Assembly (NCBI RefSeq): GCF_900109045.1
Contig: NZ_FNYL01000001.1
Location: 62,001 to 126,000, forward strand
Length of the DNA stretch: 64,000 nucleotides
Source of the DNA: Dyadobacter sp. SG02
Lineage (GTDB): Bacteria; Bacteroidota; Bacteroidia; Cytophagales; Spirosomataceae
Direction: 5' to 3'
Shown here: piece after piece, positions 51,280 to 60,262 of the stretch
Layout of the letters: each line of letters begins with the position of its first letter
Position numbering within the stretch: position 1 is the first letter of the stretch
Notes under the pieces: model-generated
What the model saw: the letters and a program-made list of their open reading frames with translations, nothing else
Databases searched by the model: none
Told to the model about the DNA's origin: nothing
Program-made: the position numbers and the translations under genes

Positions 51280-53997
51280 TCAAGGATTGAAATCGTTTTC
51301 AAAATACATCCAGTCGATGTGGAACATCGGGCTCTTCATCTTTTCATTCCTGAAAACCAGGTAAAGATCGTGGACGCCGCTACCGCCACTCACCGGCAGC
51401 AGTATTTCTTTCCAACCGGTTTTAAGGTCGTCCAGTCGTCCGCCCGGCACTTCGGTTTTGCCCAGCAACAGGCCTTCCCGGCCACCCTGCCGCAACTCGA
51501 TCGTCCCGCCGGCGCCATGTTCCTGAATACGCAACCGGATGTTTTTAATATGCGAAAGGTCTATTTGATTAAACCGCGTGTATTTGCCATTGGTAATATT
51601 CGCGATGTAGGAAACGTAACCCGTGTTTTGTGTTGCAATTACCACCCCTACATTTCCTTCCTGGTAATCCTCCATTTGCACAAGCGGATTGCGCAGCACA
51701 ATGTGGCTGGCAGTCTTCTGGGGGCCGATGCCATTCGCACCTTTATCGGTATAAGAAGCCTGCACCACATAAGCACCTTCATTGCCCTTACCGATGTGCT
51801 CAGTTAGTTTCAGCTGGGCCGAAAGCGGCGTTTGGGCCGCGTTTTTGCCCAATGAAAGAATATAGCCCGCTATCGCCTTCGCATCTTTTTCGGGCAGGTC
51901 GGCGTGGGGCGGCATCGGGTATGAACCCCAGTTTCCACTACCGCCCGTGATGATCTTGCGCGCGAGCATATCGTGTGCGTCCGCGTTACCCGCGTATTTT
52001 TTGGAAATATCCTTCAATGCCGGCCCTATCGACTTGGTCTCCATCGTGTGGCAAGCCTTGCAATCCAGCGAAGCATACAGATTCGCCGTGGCTGCATGCC
52101 GGATATTATCCCCTTCCGTGCCCGACAATGCGCCTGCAAGGTCCTTCCCAAAAGCCAGGTAGTGAAAACCCGCATGGATTTTGGCCCGCTCGATCTTGCC
52201 GTCTTCCTTGTCGGTAATTTTAATATTGTAATCAAATGGGGCATTATCCCAATAGAAGCTGCGGTTGGCCTTCGTCTCGATTTTTACATCCGGCGGCGTG
52301 TTACCGATCTTGAACTCGGTCGTGGCCGTACCTTTACCGCCATGCTGGTCGGAGACGGTGAGGACCACATTGTAAATGCCAGGTTTGGTAAAAGTATGCT
52401 TCGCTTCCTCGCCCACCAGCTTTTTCGTCCCGATCTTCCATTCGTAAGTCAGCTTGTCGTTAGCGTCGTAATCCTTCGAACCTTTGGCTGAAAGGGTGGC
52501 TGTGAAAGGCGCCGCTCCGATGGTTTTGCCGGTCGTCACGGCCGCTACCGGATTGCGGTTGCCTTCGGCGTACTCCACCCGGATGATCCCCGAATCGGTA
52601 TTGCGGGCAAACCAGTTGGTACCGTAGGCCAGCAGGTAAATAGCGCCGTCGGGCGCGATCTGCATATCGATCGGCGCAACCACTTTCAGTTGCGGCAGAA
52701 ACGGCTCCATACCGACGTAGTTACCGTTCGCATCCATCGTCACCGCCATGATCCATTTCCGGATCCATTCAAAAATGAACAGCTTGCCATTATAATATTC
52801 CGGAAGCTTGTAAGGCGCATTGGGGTACAAATCGCTGTAATACACGGGACCGGCCATGGCACTGGCGCCGCCTTTGCCTACGAGCGGATATTTTTTAGAA
52901 GGCCCCTTGCCATACCAGATGAATGCGGGTTGTGCGGGGGGCAAGTCGCGGGTACCCGTGTTATGCGGCGAATCGTTGTGCGGCTTTTGCGGGTCTTTTC
53001 CCGGACCTTCCTTTTTTGTGGCGAAATCGTAGTCGGGAAACACCTCATTGTCCCCCAGGAAATAGGGATAACCGAAAAATCCCGGCTTGCGGGCCTGGTT
53101 AATTTCGTCGTAACTCATCTTACCTTCACTGCCCGGCACCTCCGTATCCGGGCCCACATCGCCCCAGTACAGGTACCTGGTCTTCGGGTCGATGGAAATG
53201 CGGAACGGGTTCCTGACGCCCATGGCGTAAATCTCGGGCTTCCCTTGCGAACCGTCCTTTGGAAAGAGGTTACCCTCCGGAATGCTGTAAGTCCCGTCCG
53301 GCTCCGGCTTGATCCTCAAAATTTTGCCCCTGTAATCATTGCTGTTGGCGGTCGCAGCCTGGTCGTCCGAAAGCTCGCGCCCGGGGCGCTCGTCGATGGG
53401 CGTATGCCCCTCGATTTCCTCGGCATTGGTATTGTCGCCGATCGATAAATAAAGCAACCCTCCTGAAAATGTAAGGTATCCCGCGGAATGGCAGCAGTAT
53501 TTGCGCTGGGTAGGGACTTCCAGCAGCACTTTTTTAGAATCCTGGATCAAATTTTGCCCTTTCAGCTCGAAACGCGCCAGCTGGCTGACGCTCTTCTCGC
53601 CGCCTACGCCATAATAGAAGTATATCCAGTTGTTATTCCTGAAATCCGGGTCGACCGCCACACCGAGCAGCCCGTCCTCAATGCCGCTGAAAACGTTGAA
53701 CTGTGCAATGGTCGAAAGCTCTTTGGTGGCATTGTTAAAATACCGCACGGCGCCCTTACGCTCGGCTACAACCATATCGTAGTTCGGAAGTATCGCCATC
53801 TCCATCGGCTCATCCAGGCCCGACACCAGTTTGGTATAGGTAAACCGGCTCGAATCCGGCCCCCCGGAAAATTCAGCAATACGGACCGGACGGTCGCTCC
53901 CAACGTTTCGGAACAAAGGCTTATCATGCCGACTCACCGAAGCCAGGCAAAGCCCCCCGGCCAGCAAGAGCCCCAAAGAAGATTTCATTTTTTTCAC
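51280..53997 (-). CDS. Sugar dehydrogenase propeller + PKD + cytochrome c + CBM6-like fusion
   Basis: 905 aa, secreted. Residues about 45-480 are a glucose/sorbosone dehydrogenase propeller (SGLDEPMEMAILPNYDMVVA, GVAVDPDFRNNNWIYFYYGV, GVRNPFRISIDPKTRYLYWG). A PKD domain (about 492-580) contains YEWKIGTKKLVGEEAKHTF. A cytochrome c domain near 640-720 has CKACH and PMPPHADLPEKDAKAI with a Met ligand. The C-terminal about 140 residues resemble a CBM6-type sugar-binding module (YIANITNGKYTRFNQIDLSH). It probably oxidises a bound glycan at the cell surface or in the periplasm (inference). Confidence 0.88.
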   Translation of the reverse strand: MKKMKSSLGLLLAGGLCLASVSRHDKPLFRNVGSDRPVRIAEFSGGPDSSRFTYTKLVSGLDEPMEMAILPNYDMVVAERKGAVRYFNNATKELSTIAQFNVFSGIEDGLLGVAVDPDFRNNNWIYFYYGVGGEKSVSQLARFELKGQNLIQDSKKVLLEVPTQRKYCCHSAGYLTFSGGLLYLSIGDNTNAEEIEGHTPIDERPGRELSDDQAATANSNDYRGKILRIKPEPDGTYSIPEGNLFPKDGSQGKPEIYAMGVRNPFRISIDPKTRYLYWGDVGPDTEVPGSEGKMSYDEINQARKPGFFGYPYFLGDNEVFPDYDFATKKEGPGKDPQKPHNDSPHNTGTRDLPPAQPAFIWYGKGPSKKYPLVGKGGASAMAGPVYYSDLYPNAPYKLPEYYNGKLFIFEWIRKWIMAVTMDANGNYVGMEPFLPQLKVVAPIDMQIAPDGAIYLLAYGTNWFARNTDSGIIRVEYAEGNRNPVAAVTTGKTIGAAPFTATLSAKGSKDYDANDKLTYEWKIGTKKLVGEEAKHTFTKPGIYNVVLTVSDQHGGKGTATTEFKIGNTPPDVKIETKANRSFYWDNAPFDYNIKITDKEDGKIERAKIHAGFHYLAFGKDLAGALSGTEGDNIRHAATANLYASLDCKACHTMETKSIGPALKDISKKYAGNADAHDMLARKIITGGSGNWGSYPMPPHADLPEKDAKAIAGYILSLGKNAAQTPLSAQLKLTEHIGKGNEGAYVVQASYTDKGANGIGPQKTASHIVLRNPLVQMEDYQEGNVGVVIATQNTGYVSYIANITNGKYTRFNQIDLSHIKNIRLRIQEHGAGGTIELRQGGREGLLLGKTEVPGGRLDDLKTGWKEILLPVSGGSGVHDLYLVFRNEKMKSPMFHIDWMYFENDFNP

Positions 53998-54064
53998 CTG
54001 ATAGACTTAGTAAAATGGTTTAGGAAATGTGGTTCAACTTAAAATTTATTTTTGACTTACGCCA

Positions 54065-54086
54065 ACCGTCAGTTGAAACTGACGGT
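54065..54086. promoter_or_regulatory. Perfect inverted repeat in the ccoI/dehydrogenase divergent region
   Basis: ACCGTCAG-TTGAAA-CTGACGGT, 8-bp arms without mismatch, about 68-89 bp upstream of ATG 53997 and 132 bp upstream of ccoI. A second hairpin (ATATTGG...CCAATAT, 54092-54111) follows. Regulator unknown. Confidence 0.45.
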
Positions 54087-54129
54087 AATAGATATTGGTT
54101 TTTTCCCAATATGATCCAAGATATGTAAT

Positions 54130-54145
54130 ACTGACCAAAGTCAGT
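54130..54145. promoter_or_regulatory. Crp/Fnr-type site upstream of ccoI
   Basis: ACTGAC-CAAA-GTCAGT. Its centre (54137.5) lies 52.5 bp before a near-consensus -7 element CAATTTTG at 54190. The same spacing is seen at ccoS. TGA(C/T)-N4-(G/A)TCA is the half-site shape of the FNR/FixK group. Confidence 0.6.
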
Positions 54146-54217
54146 TTTTCCTACTCCTTCCCGTCATCCGTTCCGCTTGTCGCAAGCTCCAATTTTGGAC
54201 AAGGTTTAATCCGGACC

Positions 54218-56668
54218 ATGATCATGAGCATATTGACGGCCGCGGAGGCCATTCCCGATACACGACATATTTGTTACCATTGCGGCGAGGAATGCCGCGA
54301 CGAGGTGCTGCACGCCGACGACCACGATTTCTGTTGCGAAGGCTGCGCTACCGTTTACAGCCTGCTGAAAGAGCGTGATCTTTGCCGGTATTATGCGATC
54401 GGCGGCGCGCAGGGCATTTCGCCCGACGCGGCGTTCTATAAAGGCAAATACGACCACCTGGATCAGCCGGAGGTATTTGCCAAAATGGTCGAATTCACGG
54501 ACGGGCGCCTGACCACCGTGTATTGGTACCTTCCGAAAATGCATTGCAGCTCGTGCATCTGGTTGCTCGAACACCTCTACCGCCTCAACCCGGCGGTACG
54601 GAGTTCGGTGGTGAATTTTCCGGAGAAGAAGGTCAGGATCACGTTCGATACGCCCACCTTGCATCTGAGCGAGCTCGCCGCGCTACTCACGCGCATCGGG
54701 TACGAGCCGTATTTAAGTATGGATGATCTGTCCGGTAAAAAAGCGGGCAAATGGAACCGTGCACGGCTTTACAAAATCGGCATCGCGGGTTTTGCATTCG
54801 GCAATATCATGATGCTGAGCTTTCCCGAGTATTTCCATTTAGGACAAAATACTTCCGATCAGAACCTGCGTACGCTTTTTGGCATACTGAACCTTGCATT
54901 GAGCCTGCCGGTGCTGTTTTATTGCGCGGCGGACTTTTACAAATCGGCGTGGTCGGCGCTGAAAGGGCGTTACCTGAATATCGACGCGCCGATTGCGCTC
55001 GCATTGAGCTGCGTTTTCCTGATCAGCATTTACCAACTCGTCACCCGAACCGGCCCCGGGTATCTGGATTCATTTGCCGGCGCCGTGTTTTTCATGCTCG
55101 TCGGCCGGTATTTTCAGGACAAAACTTACGCCGGAGTTTCGTTCGATCGTGATTACAAATCCTATTTTCCGATCGCCATTTCTGTTCTGAACGACGGTAG
55201 CGAAACCCGCAAACCCATTACCGACCTCCGAAAAGGCGACCGGATGCTGGTCAGAAACGAGGAACTGATCCCCGCCGATGCCGTGCTGCTAAGCGCGGGT
55301 GCGATGATCGATTACAGCTTCGTCTCCGGCGAATCGCAGCCGGTGGAAAAACGGAAAGGTGATACCGTCTACGCTGGCGGCAAGCAAAAGGGCGCGGCCA
55401 TCGAGCTGGAAGTATTGCGCGAGGTGTCGCAGAGCTACCTGACGCAACTCTGGAATAATGAAGCATTTGCAACAGAGAAAGATGATGCCGATAAGTCGCT
55501 CGCGGCGCGCATTAACCGCTACTTTTCGATGGTTGTGCTCAGTATTGCGGTAATCACCTTCACCATCTGGTTTTTAGTATTCAACAATCCTGAAACCGCG
55601 TTTCTAGCATTCACTACCACGCTGCTCGTAGCCTGCCCGTGCGCATTACTGCTTTCATCGACTTTCACGAACGGTAACCTGCTGAGCGTTTTCAGTCGTA
55701 ACCGTTTTTACCCTAAAAATGCATCCAGTATCGAGCGACTGGCCCATACCGATGCCGTCGTTTTTGATAAAACAGGCACCATTACCCTCCCCGACGACGC
55801 CGAAATCGAGTTTACCGGCGAACCGTCAACACACGACGAACTGGTAATGATCAAAACCCTGGTGGGACAATCTTCTCACCCGCTCAGCAGGCTTATCGCT
55901 AAGCATTTGGCCGATGTACCCGCCAGCCGGCGCGTGCTCACGGGCTTTTCTGAGACGAGCGGCAGGGGAATGGCTGCGCAATGGGGCACACGAATTGTGA
56001 AGGTAGGCTCGGCCTGCTGGGTAGGCGCTACCGTCCCTGAGCACAATAGCGGGCAATCAAGCCGGGTATATGTGGCTATCGATGAGGTCGTGAAAGGCTA
56101 TTTTACGATCCGCAGCAAATACCGCCCCGAGCTGCCGGAAACGCTGGCCGCACTGCACCGGGCAGGTATCCGTACCTACCTGCTCTCGGGCGACCGCTCT
56201 GCCGACCGCAATTTGCTGGCTCCGCTTTTCGGACCGGAGGCATTACTCCTTTTTAATCAAAAACCCGAACAGAAACTGGATTTCGTCCGCGAGTTGCAAC
56301 GCGAAGGCCGCCACGTGCTCATGGTCGGCGACGGGCTGAACGACGCCGGCGCATTACGCCAAAGCGACGTGGGGCTTGCGGTGTCGGACGATATCAACAA
56401 CTTCTCCCCTTCCTGCGACGCGATCGTCGAAGGCAACCAGCTCAGCCTGCTACCCGGCTACATTGCCCTTGCCCGAAGCGGCCAGCGCATTATCCGTCAG
56501 AGCTTTACCATTTCATTGATATACAACATCCTGGGGCTCTCATTTGCCGTAACCGGCCACCTCTCGCCGGTCATCGCGGCGATCCTGATGCCGGTCAGTT
56601 CCATTACCATCGTGGCATTCACGACGCTTGCCAGCAATGCAGCTGCACGACGGTATCTCAAAAACTGA
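54218..56668 (+). CDS. ccoI: Cytochrome cbb3 oxidase copper-transporting P1B-ATPase CcoI
   Basis: 816 aa from ATG 54218; the in-frame upstream ORF (to 54095) covers the regulatory sites and is not protein-like. The N-terminus has Cys clusters (CYHCGEEC, FCCEGC), then an HMA-like domain with MHCSSCIWLLEHL. About eight TM helices, the CPC motif (VACPCALLL), DKTGTIT phosphorylation loop and MVGDGLNDAGAL follow. It exports Cu(I) for insertion into the cbb3 oxidase. It heads the cco locus, as is usual in Bacteroidota. Promoter with a Crp/Fnr-type site. Confidence 0.95.
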   Translation: MIMSILTAAEAIPDTRHICYHCGEECRDEVLHADDHDFCCEGCATVYSLLKERDLCRYYAIGGAQGISPDAAFYKGKYDHLDQPEVFAKMVEFTDGRLTTVYWYLPKMHCSSCIWLLEHLYRLNPAVRSSVVNFPEKKVRITFDTPTLHLSELAALLTRIGYEPYLSMDDLSGKKAGKWNRARLYKIGIAGFAFGNIMMLSFPEYFHLGQNTSDQNLRTLFGILNLALSLPVLFYCAADFYKSAWSALKGRYLNIDAPIALALSCVFLISIYQLVTRTGPGYLDSFAGAVFFMLVGRYFQDKTYAGVSFDRDYKSYFPIAISVLNDGSETRKPITDLRKGDRMLVRNEELIPADAVLLSAGAMIDYSFVSGESQPVEKRKGDTVYAGGKQKGAAIELEVLREVSQSYLTQLWNNEAFATEKDDADKSLAARINRYFSMVVLSIAVITFTIWFLVFNNPETAFLAFTTTLLVACPCALLLSSTFTNGNLLSVFSRNRFYPKNASSIERLAHTDAVVFDKTGTITLPDDAEIEFTGEPSTHDELVMIKTLVGQSSHPLSRLIAKHLADVPASRRVLTGFSETSGRGMAAQWGTRIVKVGSACWVGATVPEHNSGQSSRVYVAIDEVVKGYFTIRSKYRPELPETLAALHRAGIRTYLLSGDRSADRNLLAPLFGPEALLLFNQKPEQKLDFVRELQREGRHVLMVGDGLNDAGALRQSDVGLAVSDDINNFSPSCDAIVEGNQLSLLPGYIALARSGQRIIRQSFTISLIYNILGLSFAVTGHLSPVIAAILMPVSSITIVAFTTLASNAAARRYLKN

Positions 56669-56677
56669 CGAATGTCA
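56666..56677. promoter_or_regulatory. Crp/Fnr-type site upstream of ccoS
   Basis: TGAC-GAAT-GTCA begins inside the ccoI stop codon. Its centre lies 52.5 bp before the -7 element at 56724, exactly as at ccoI. Confidence 0.55.
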
Positions 56678-56723
56678 TAAAACGGACGTAGCACTTATCA
56701 TCCTTTGCCAGCACCTCTGCCGG

Positions 56724-56731
56724 TAGTTTTG
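56724..56731 (+). promoter_or_regulatory. -7 element of the ccoS-NO-P-G-H operon
   Basis: TAGTTTTG matches TAnnTTTG; a TTTG at 56704-56707 could act as the -33 element (spacing a little short). The predicted start is near 56736, 28 bp before ATG of ccoS. Confidence 0.5.
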
Positions 56732-56763
56732 GCCTATCAAAATCACCTAACCAGATCCTCATC

Positions 56764-56913
56764 ATGAGCGCATTATATCTGCTGATCATCGCCAGCCTGA
56801 CGGTGGCGCTGGGATTCCTGGGCGCATTCATATGGTCGGTGCGGAAGGGCCACTACGACGATGACTACACGCCTTCCGTACGCATTCTGCTTGACGATTC
56901 CGAGAAGCCATAA
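56764..56913 (+). CDS. ccoS: Cbb3 oxidase assembly protein CcoS
   Basis: 49 aa: a single N-terminal membrane segment (LYLLIIASLTVALGFLGAFI), then WSVRKGHYDDDYTPSVRILL and an acidic end. This is the CcoS layout (TM, W-x-[VI]-x-x-G-Q/H-[YF]-[DE]-D). CcoS is needed for cofactor insertion into the oxidase. It lies between ccoI and ccoNO, the canonical place. Confidence 0.9.
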   Translation: MSALYLLIIASLTVALGFLGAFIWSVRKGHYDDDYTPSVRILLDDSEKP

Positions 56914-56957
56914 CCACCAGAACCTGAACTGATTTTATCATTTATCCTCAACAAGTT

Positions 56958-59102
56958 ATGTCAAACGTTCCGCATCCCGGCCTCTCCTCCGTCGAGTTGG
57001 ATGAATTCCAGTACGACAACCGCATTGTCCGGGACTTCGCCATTGCCACGATCCTCTTCGGGCTCATCGGCATGCTCGTGGGCTTGCTGGCAGCATTACA
57101 GCTCGTTTTCCCAAACCTGAATTTCGACCTGCCGTTCCTGACATTCAGCCGTATCCGGCCGCTGCATACCAATGCGGTGATCTTTGCATTCGTCGGAAAC
57201 GGCTTTTTCACAGGACTTTACTACTCGGTTCCACGCGTGTTGCGCACGCCCATATGGAGCCCGGTACTGAGCCGCTTCCACTTCTGGGCGTGGCAGGCCA
57301 TTATCCTCGGTGCAGCCATTTCACTGCCAATGGGTTTCACCACTTCCAAAGAATATGCCGAGCTGGAATGGCCGTTCGATATCGCTATTGCCGTCGTGTG
57401 GGTTTCAGCATTGGTTAATATTATCATGACTACGATTAACCGCCGCGTGGAGCATATTTACGCAGCGGTGTGGTTCTACATCGCTTCTTTTGTGACCGTT
57501 GCGATGCTGCACGTCGTGAATAGCATTGAGCTGCCGATCTCGTTCATGAAAAGCTACTCCGTATATGCGGGCGTACAGGACGCGCTCGTGCAATGGTGGT
57601 ACGGGCATAACGCGGTCGCTTTCTTTCTGACGACGCCTTACCTGGGCCTGATGTACTACTTCCTGCCCAAAGCGGCCAACCGGCCCATTTATTCCTACCG
57701 GCTTTCGATCGTACACTTCTGGGCATTGATATTCCTGTACATCTGGGCTGGCCCGCATCATTTGCTCTACACGGCATTACCCGAATGGGCGCAGACGCTC
57801 GGTACCGTATTCTCGGTAATGCTCATCGCGCCTTCCTGGGGCGGTATGATGAACGGATTGATGACGCTGCGCGGGGCGTGGGATAAGGTGCGTGAGGATG
57901 TGGTGCTGAAATTCATGGTGGTAGCCATTACCGCTTATGGTATGGCCACTTTCGAAGGACCGATGCTTTCCCTCAAAAACGTAAATGCCATTGCCCACTA
58001 CACCGACTGGATCGTAGCGCACGTACACGTGGGGGCGCTCGGGTGGAACGGTTTCCTGACATTCGGTATCCTTTACTGGCTCTTCCCGCGCCTCTACGGT
58101 CGCCCGTTGTATTCAACCAAAGCCGCCAATTTCCACTTCTGGATCGGCACGCTCGGGATCATTTTCTATACTATTCCAATGTACTGGGCCGGCTGGGTGC
58201 AGAGCTCGATGTGGAAGGAGTTTACGCAGGAAGGTCTGCTGAAATATCCCAACTTCCTCGAAACCGTAACGGCCCTCAAACCCCTGTATTTCCTCCGCGG
58301 CGTGGGCGGCACGTTGTACCTCGTTGGATTTGTGGTGATGATTTATAACCTGTGGATGACGGCGCTGAAAGGTAAGCTCGTACCTACCGAAACCGCCAAA
58401 GCCATGCCGCTGAATGCGATCTGGCATGCGGAAAAGAGCGAATACTGGCACCGCCGGCTGATGGAACGGAAACCATTGGCATTAACCATATTCTCCCTCG
58501 TAGCCGTCGCTATCGGCGGAATGATCGAGATGATCCCGACATTCCTCGTCGAATCCAACGTGCCTACCATTGCGAGCGTGAAACCTTACACGCCGCTGGA
58601 ATTGCAGGGCCGCGACATTTACGTCCGCGAAGGCTGCTACGTGTGCCATACGCAAATGATCCGTCCGTTCCGGTCCGAAATCGAGCGGTTTGGGGAGTAT
58701 TCCAAATCGGGGGAATTTGTATACGACCACCCGCACCAATGGGGCTCCAAACGTACCGGGCCGGATCTGCAACGCGTAGGCGGCAAGTACCCCGACTCCT
58801 GGCATTACAACCACATGGAAGACCCGACCAGCATGTCGCCGGGCTCCATAATGCCCCGCTACGGCTGGCTGCTCGAAAACGACCTCGATACGACCACAAC
58901 CAAAGCAAAGATCAAAGCCATGCAAACGCTGGGCGTGCCCTACGAAAAAGGTTACGAACACCAGGCCAACGCCGATCTCGTAAAGCAGGAAAAGGAAATC
59001 CAGGAACGTCTGAAACAAAGCGGCATCAAGACGGCCGCCAATAAAGAGATCGTGGCGCTGATTGCTTACATGCAACGGCTTGGGACGGATATTAAAAAAT
59101 GA
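56958..59102 (+). CDS. ccoNO: Cbb3-type cytochrome c oxidase subunits I and II, fused (CcoNO)
   Basis: 714 aa. The first about 480 residues are CcoN with 12 TM helices and the His ligands for low-spin haem and the binuclear centre (RPLHTNAVIFAF, WWYGHNAVAFFLT, AHVHVGALGWNG). A linker and one TM helix (about 510-535) lead to CcoO with its haem c motif CYVCH at 560-564 and TQMIRPFRSE. The N-O fusion is the usual arrangement in Bacteroidota. It is the catalytic core of the high-affinity terminal oxidase used at low oxygen. Confidence 0.96.
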   Translation: MSNVPHPGLSSVELDEFQYDNRIVRDFAIATILFGLIGMLVGLLAALQLVFPNLNFDLPFLTFSRIRPLHTNAVIFAFVGNGFFTGLYYSVPRVLRTPIWSPVLSRFHFWAWQAIILGAAISLPMGFTTSKEYAELEWPFDIAIAVVWVSALVNIIMTTINRRVEHIYAAVWFYIASFVTVAMLHVVNSIELPISFMKSYSVYAGVQDALVQWWYGHNAVAFFLTTPYLGLMYYFLPKAANRPIYSYRLSIVHFWALIFLYIWAGPHHLLYTALPEWAQTLGTVFSVMLIAPSWGGMMNGLMTLRGAWDKVREDVVLKFMVVAITAYGMATFEGPMLSLKNVNAIAHYTDWIVAHVHVGALGWNGFLTFGILYWLFPRLYGRPLYSTKAANFHFWIGTLGIIFYTIPMYWAGWVQSSMWKEFTQEGLLKYPNFLETVTALKPLYFLRGVGGTLYLVGFVVMIYNLWMTALKGKLVPTETAKAMPLNAIWHAEKSEYWHRRLMERKPLALTIFSLVAVAIGGMIEMIPTFLVESNVPTIASVKPYTPLELQGRDIYVREGCYVCHTQMIRPFRSEIERFGEYSKSGEFVYDHPHQWGSKRTGPDLQRVGGKYPDSWHYNHMEDPTSMSPGSIMPRYGWLLENDLDTTTTKAKIKAMQTLGVPYEKGYEHQANADLVKQEKEIQERLKQSGIKTAANKEIVALIAYMQRLGTDIKK

Positions 59103-59226
59103 TTGAATGAGTGAATTGTGAATGAGTGAATGAGTGAATATGCAGTTCATCCACTCATGGCATTTTAAACACTCTCTTATTCAACATTCACTCATTCAAT
59201 CATTCAATCATTCAATCATTCAAAAT
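59102..59226. repeat. Octamer-repeat region between ccoNO and ccoP
   Basis: The left part reads GAATGAGT-type octamers and the right part tandem ATTCAATC, so the two halves form an imperfect inverted repeat across a 133-bp gap in the operon. It is the same octamer family as in the riboswitch hairpin at 42221-42287. Confidence 0.8.
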
Positions 59227-59235
59227 TGAGCATCA

Positions 59236-60258
59236 ATGAAATTCCGCAATTACCTCGAAACCATTGCCGGGGTGGGCATTTATCCGCTCATATCCTTGCT
59301 GATATTCTTCGCTTTCTTCGTCGGCCTGCTGTTTTATGTGTGGGGGCTGGATAAAAGGAAGCTCGACAAAATGCGCAGCATTCCGCTGAATGACGGCGTT
59401 GCGAAAAAGACTTTGCTATCCTTGCTTTTGCTCGGTTGCATTGCATTGCCCGCGTCCGCGCAGGAAGCTACTGAGCCGGTACGCGCTATTACCGGGCTGG
59501 ATTTGATCCTGTGCGTGGTACTGGCCGCATTGGTTTTCATGATGATCCGGCTGGCGATCCTGCTGGTGTCGGCCTTGCAGCTGCTTAACAAAACCGCACA
59601 TGCATCCAACCAGGAGCCTACCCACGTTTTCAGCACGCATTGGTGGAAGAAGTTCAGGGGTATTGGGGTATCGGTGCAGGATGAACGACAGATACTTATC
59701 GACGGCCATGATTACGACGGCATCCAGGAGCTCGACAACCGGATGCCTCCCTGGCTGCAATTCCTGTTCTATACCACCATTTTCATCGCTGTGGTTTACT
59801 CGGCCTACTATTTCAGCGGCCTGGGCGACCTGCAAATCGCGGAACTGGAAAAAGAAATAGCCGTTGCCGAAGTAGAAAAGAAAGCTTACATGGAAAAAGT
59901 AGGCGCCAGCATGGACGAAAATTCCGTGACGCTGCTCACCGACAAAGCCGGTGTGGAAGCGGGCATGAAGCTATTCCATGAAAAATGCACGGCCTGCCAC
60001 GGTACCGAAGGTGGTGGCTCAGTGGGGCCCAACCTCACCGACGACTACTGGCTGCACGGCGGCGGCATTCACAATGTGTTCAAAGTGATTAAGTATGGCG
60101 TGCCGGAGAAAGGGATGATCTCCTGGGAGAAACAGCTGTCTCCTACCGACATCCAGAAAGTAGCGAGTTTCGTGCTTTCGCTCAAAGGCACCCAACCTGC
60201 CAATGCGAAGGAGGCGCAAGGCGAACTTTTCAGCGAAGCGACTGTGGCAGAGAAATAA
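59236..60258 (+). CDS. ccoP: Cbb3 oxidase subunit III with CcoQ-like N-terminus (CcoP)
   Basis: 340 aa. The first about 45 residues (YPLISLLIFFAFFVGLLFYV, then WGLDKRKLDKMRSIPLND) resemble CcoQ. Then come two TM segments, the CcoP N-terminal motif HDYDGIQELDNRMPPWLQFL and a cytochrome c domain with CTACH at 251-255. Only one haem motif is present, whereas proteobacterial CcoP has two; mono-haem CcoP is known in Bacteroidota. It delivers electrons to CcoNO. Separated from ccoNO by a 133-bp repeat region that may affect expression. Confidence 0.93.
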   Translation: MKFRNYLETIAGVGIYPLISLLIFFAFFVGLLFYVWGLDKRKLDKMRSIPLNDGVAKKTLLSLLLLGCIALPASAQEATEPVRAITGLDLILCVVLAALVFMMIRLAILLVSALQLLNKTAHASNQEPTHVFSTHWWKKFRGIGVSVQDERQILIDGHDYDGIQELDNRMPPWLQFLFYTTIFIAVVYSAYYFSGLGDLQIAELEKEIAVAEVEKKAYMEKVGASMDENSVTLLTDKAGVEAGMKLFHEKCTACHGTEGGGSVGPNLTDDYWLHGGGIHNVFKVIKYGVPEKGMISWEKQLSPTDIQKVASFVLSLKGTQPANAKEAQGELFSEATVAEK

Positions 60259-60262
60259 TCCT

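Noticed and set aside
54092-54111. ATATTGG...CCAATAT hairpin considered as a terminator
   Set aside because: It lies in a divergent promoter region with no gene ending nearby; left as an unexplained inverted repeat.
54095-54217. N-terminal extension of ccoI
   Set aside because: This stretch carries the Crp/Fnr-type site and the -7 element, and family alignment begins near the ATG at 54218.
59190-59226. Short tandem repeat considered as a CRISPR array
   Set aside because: The units are 8 bp with no spacers and no cas genes are near.
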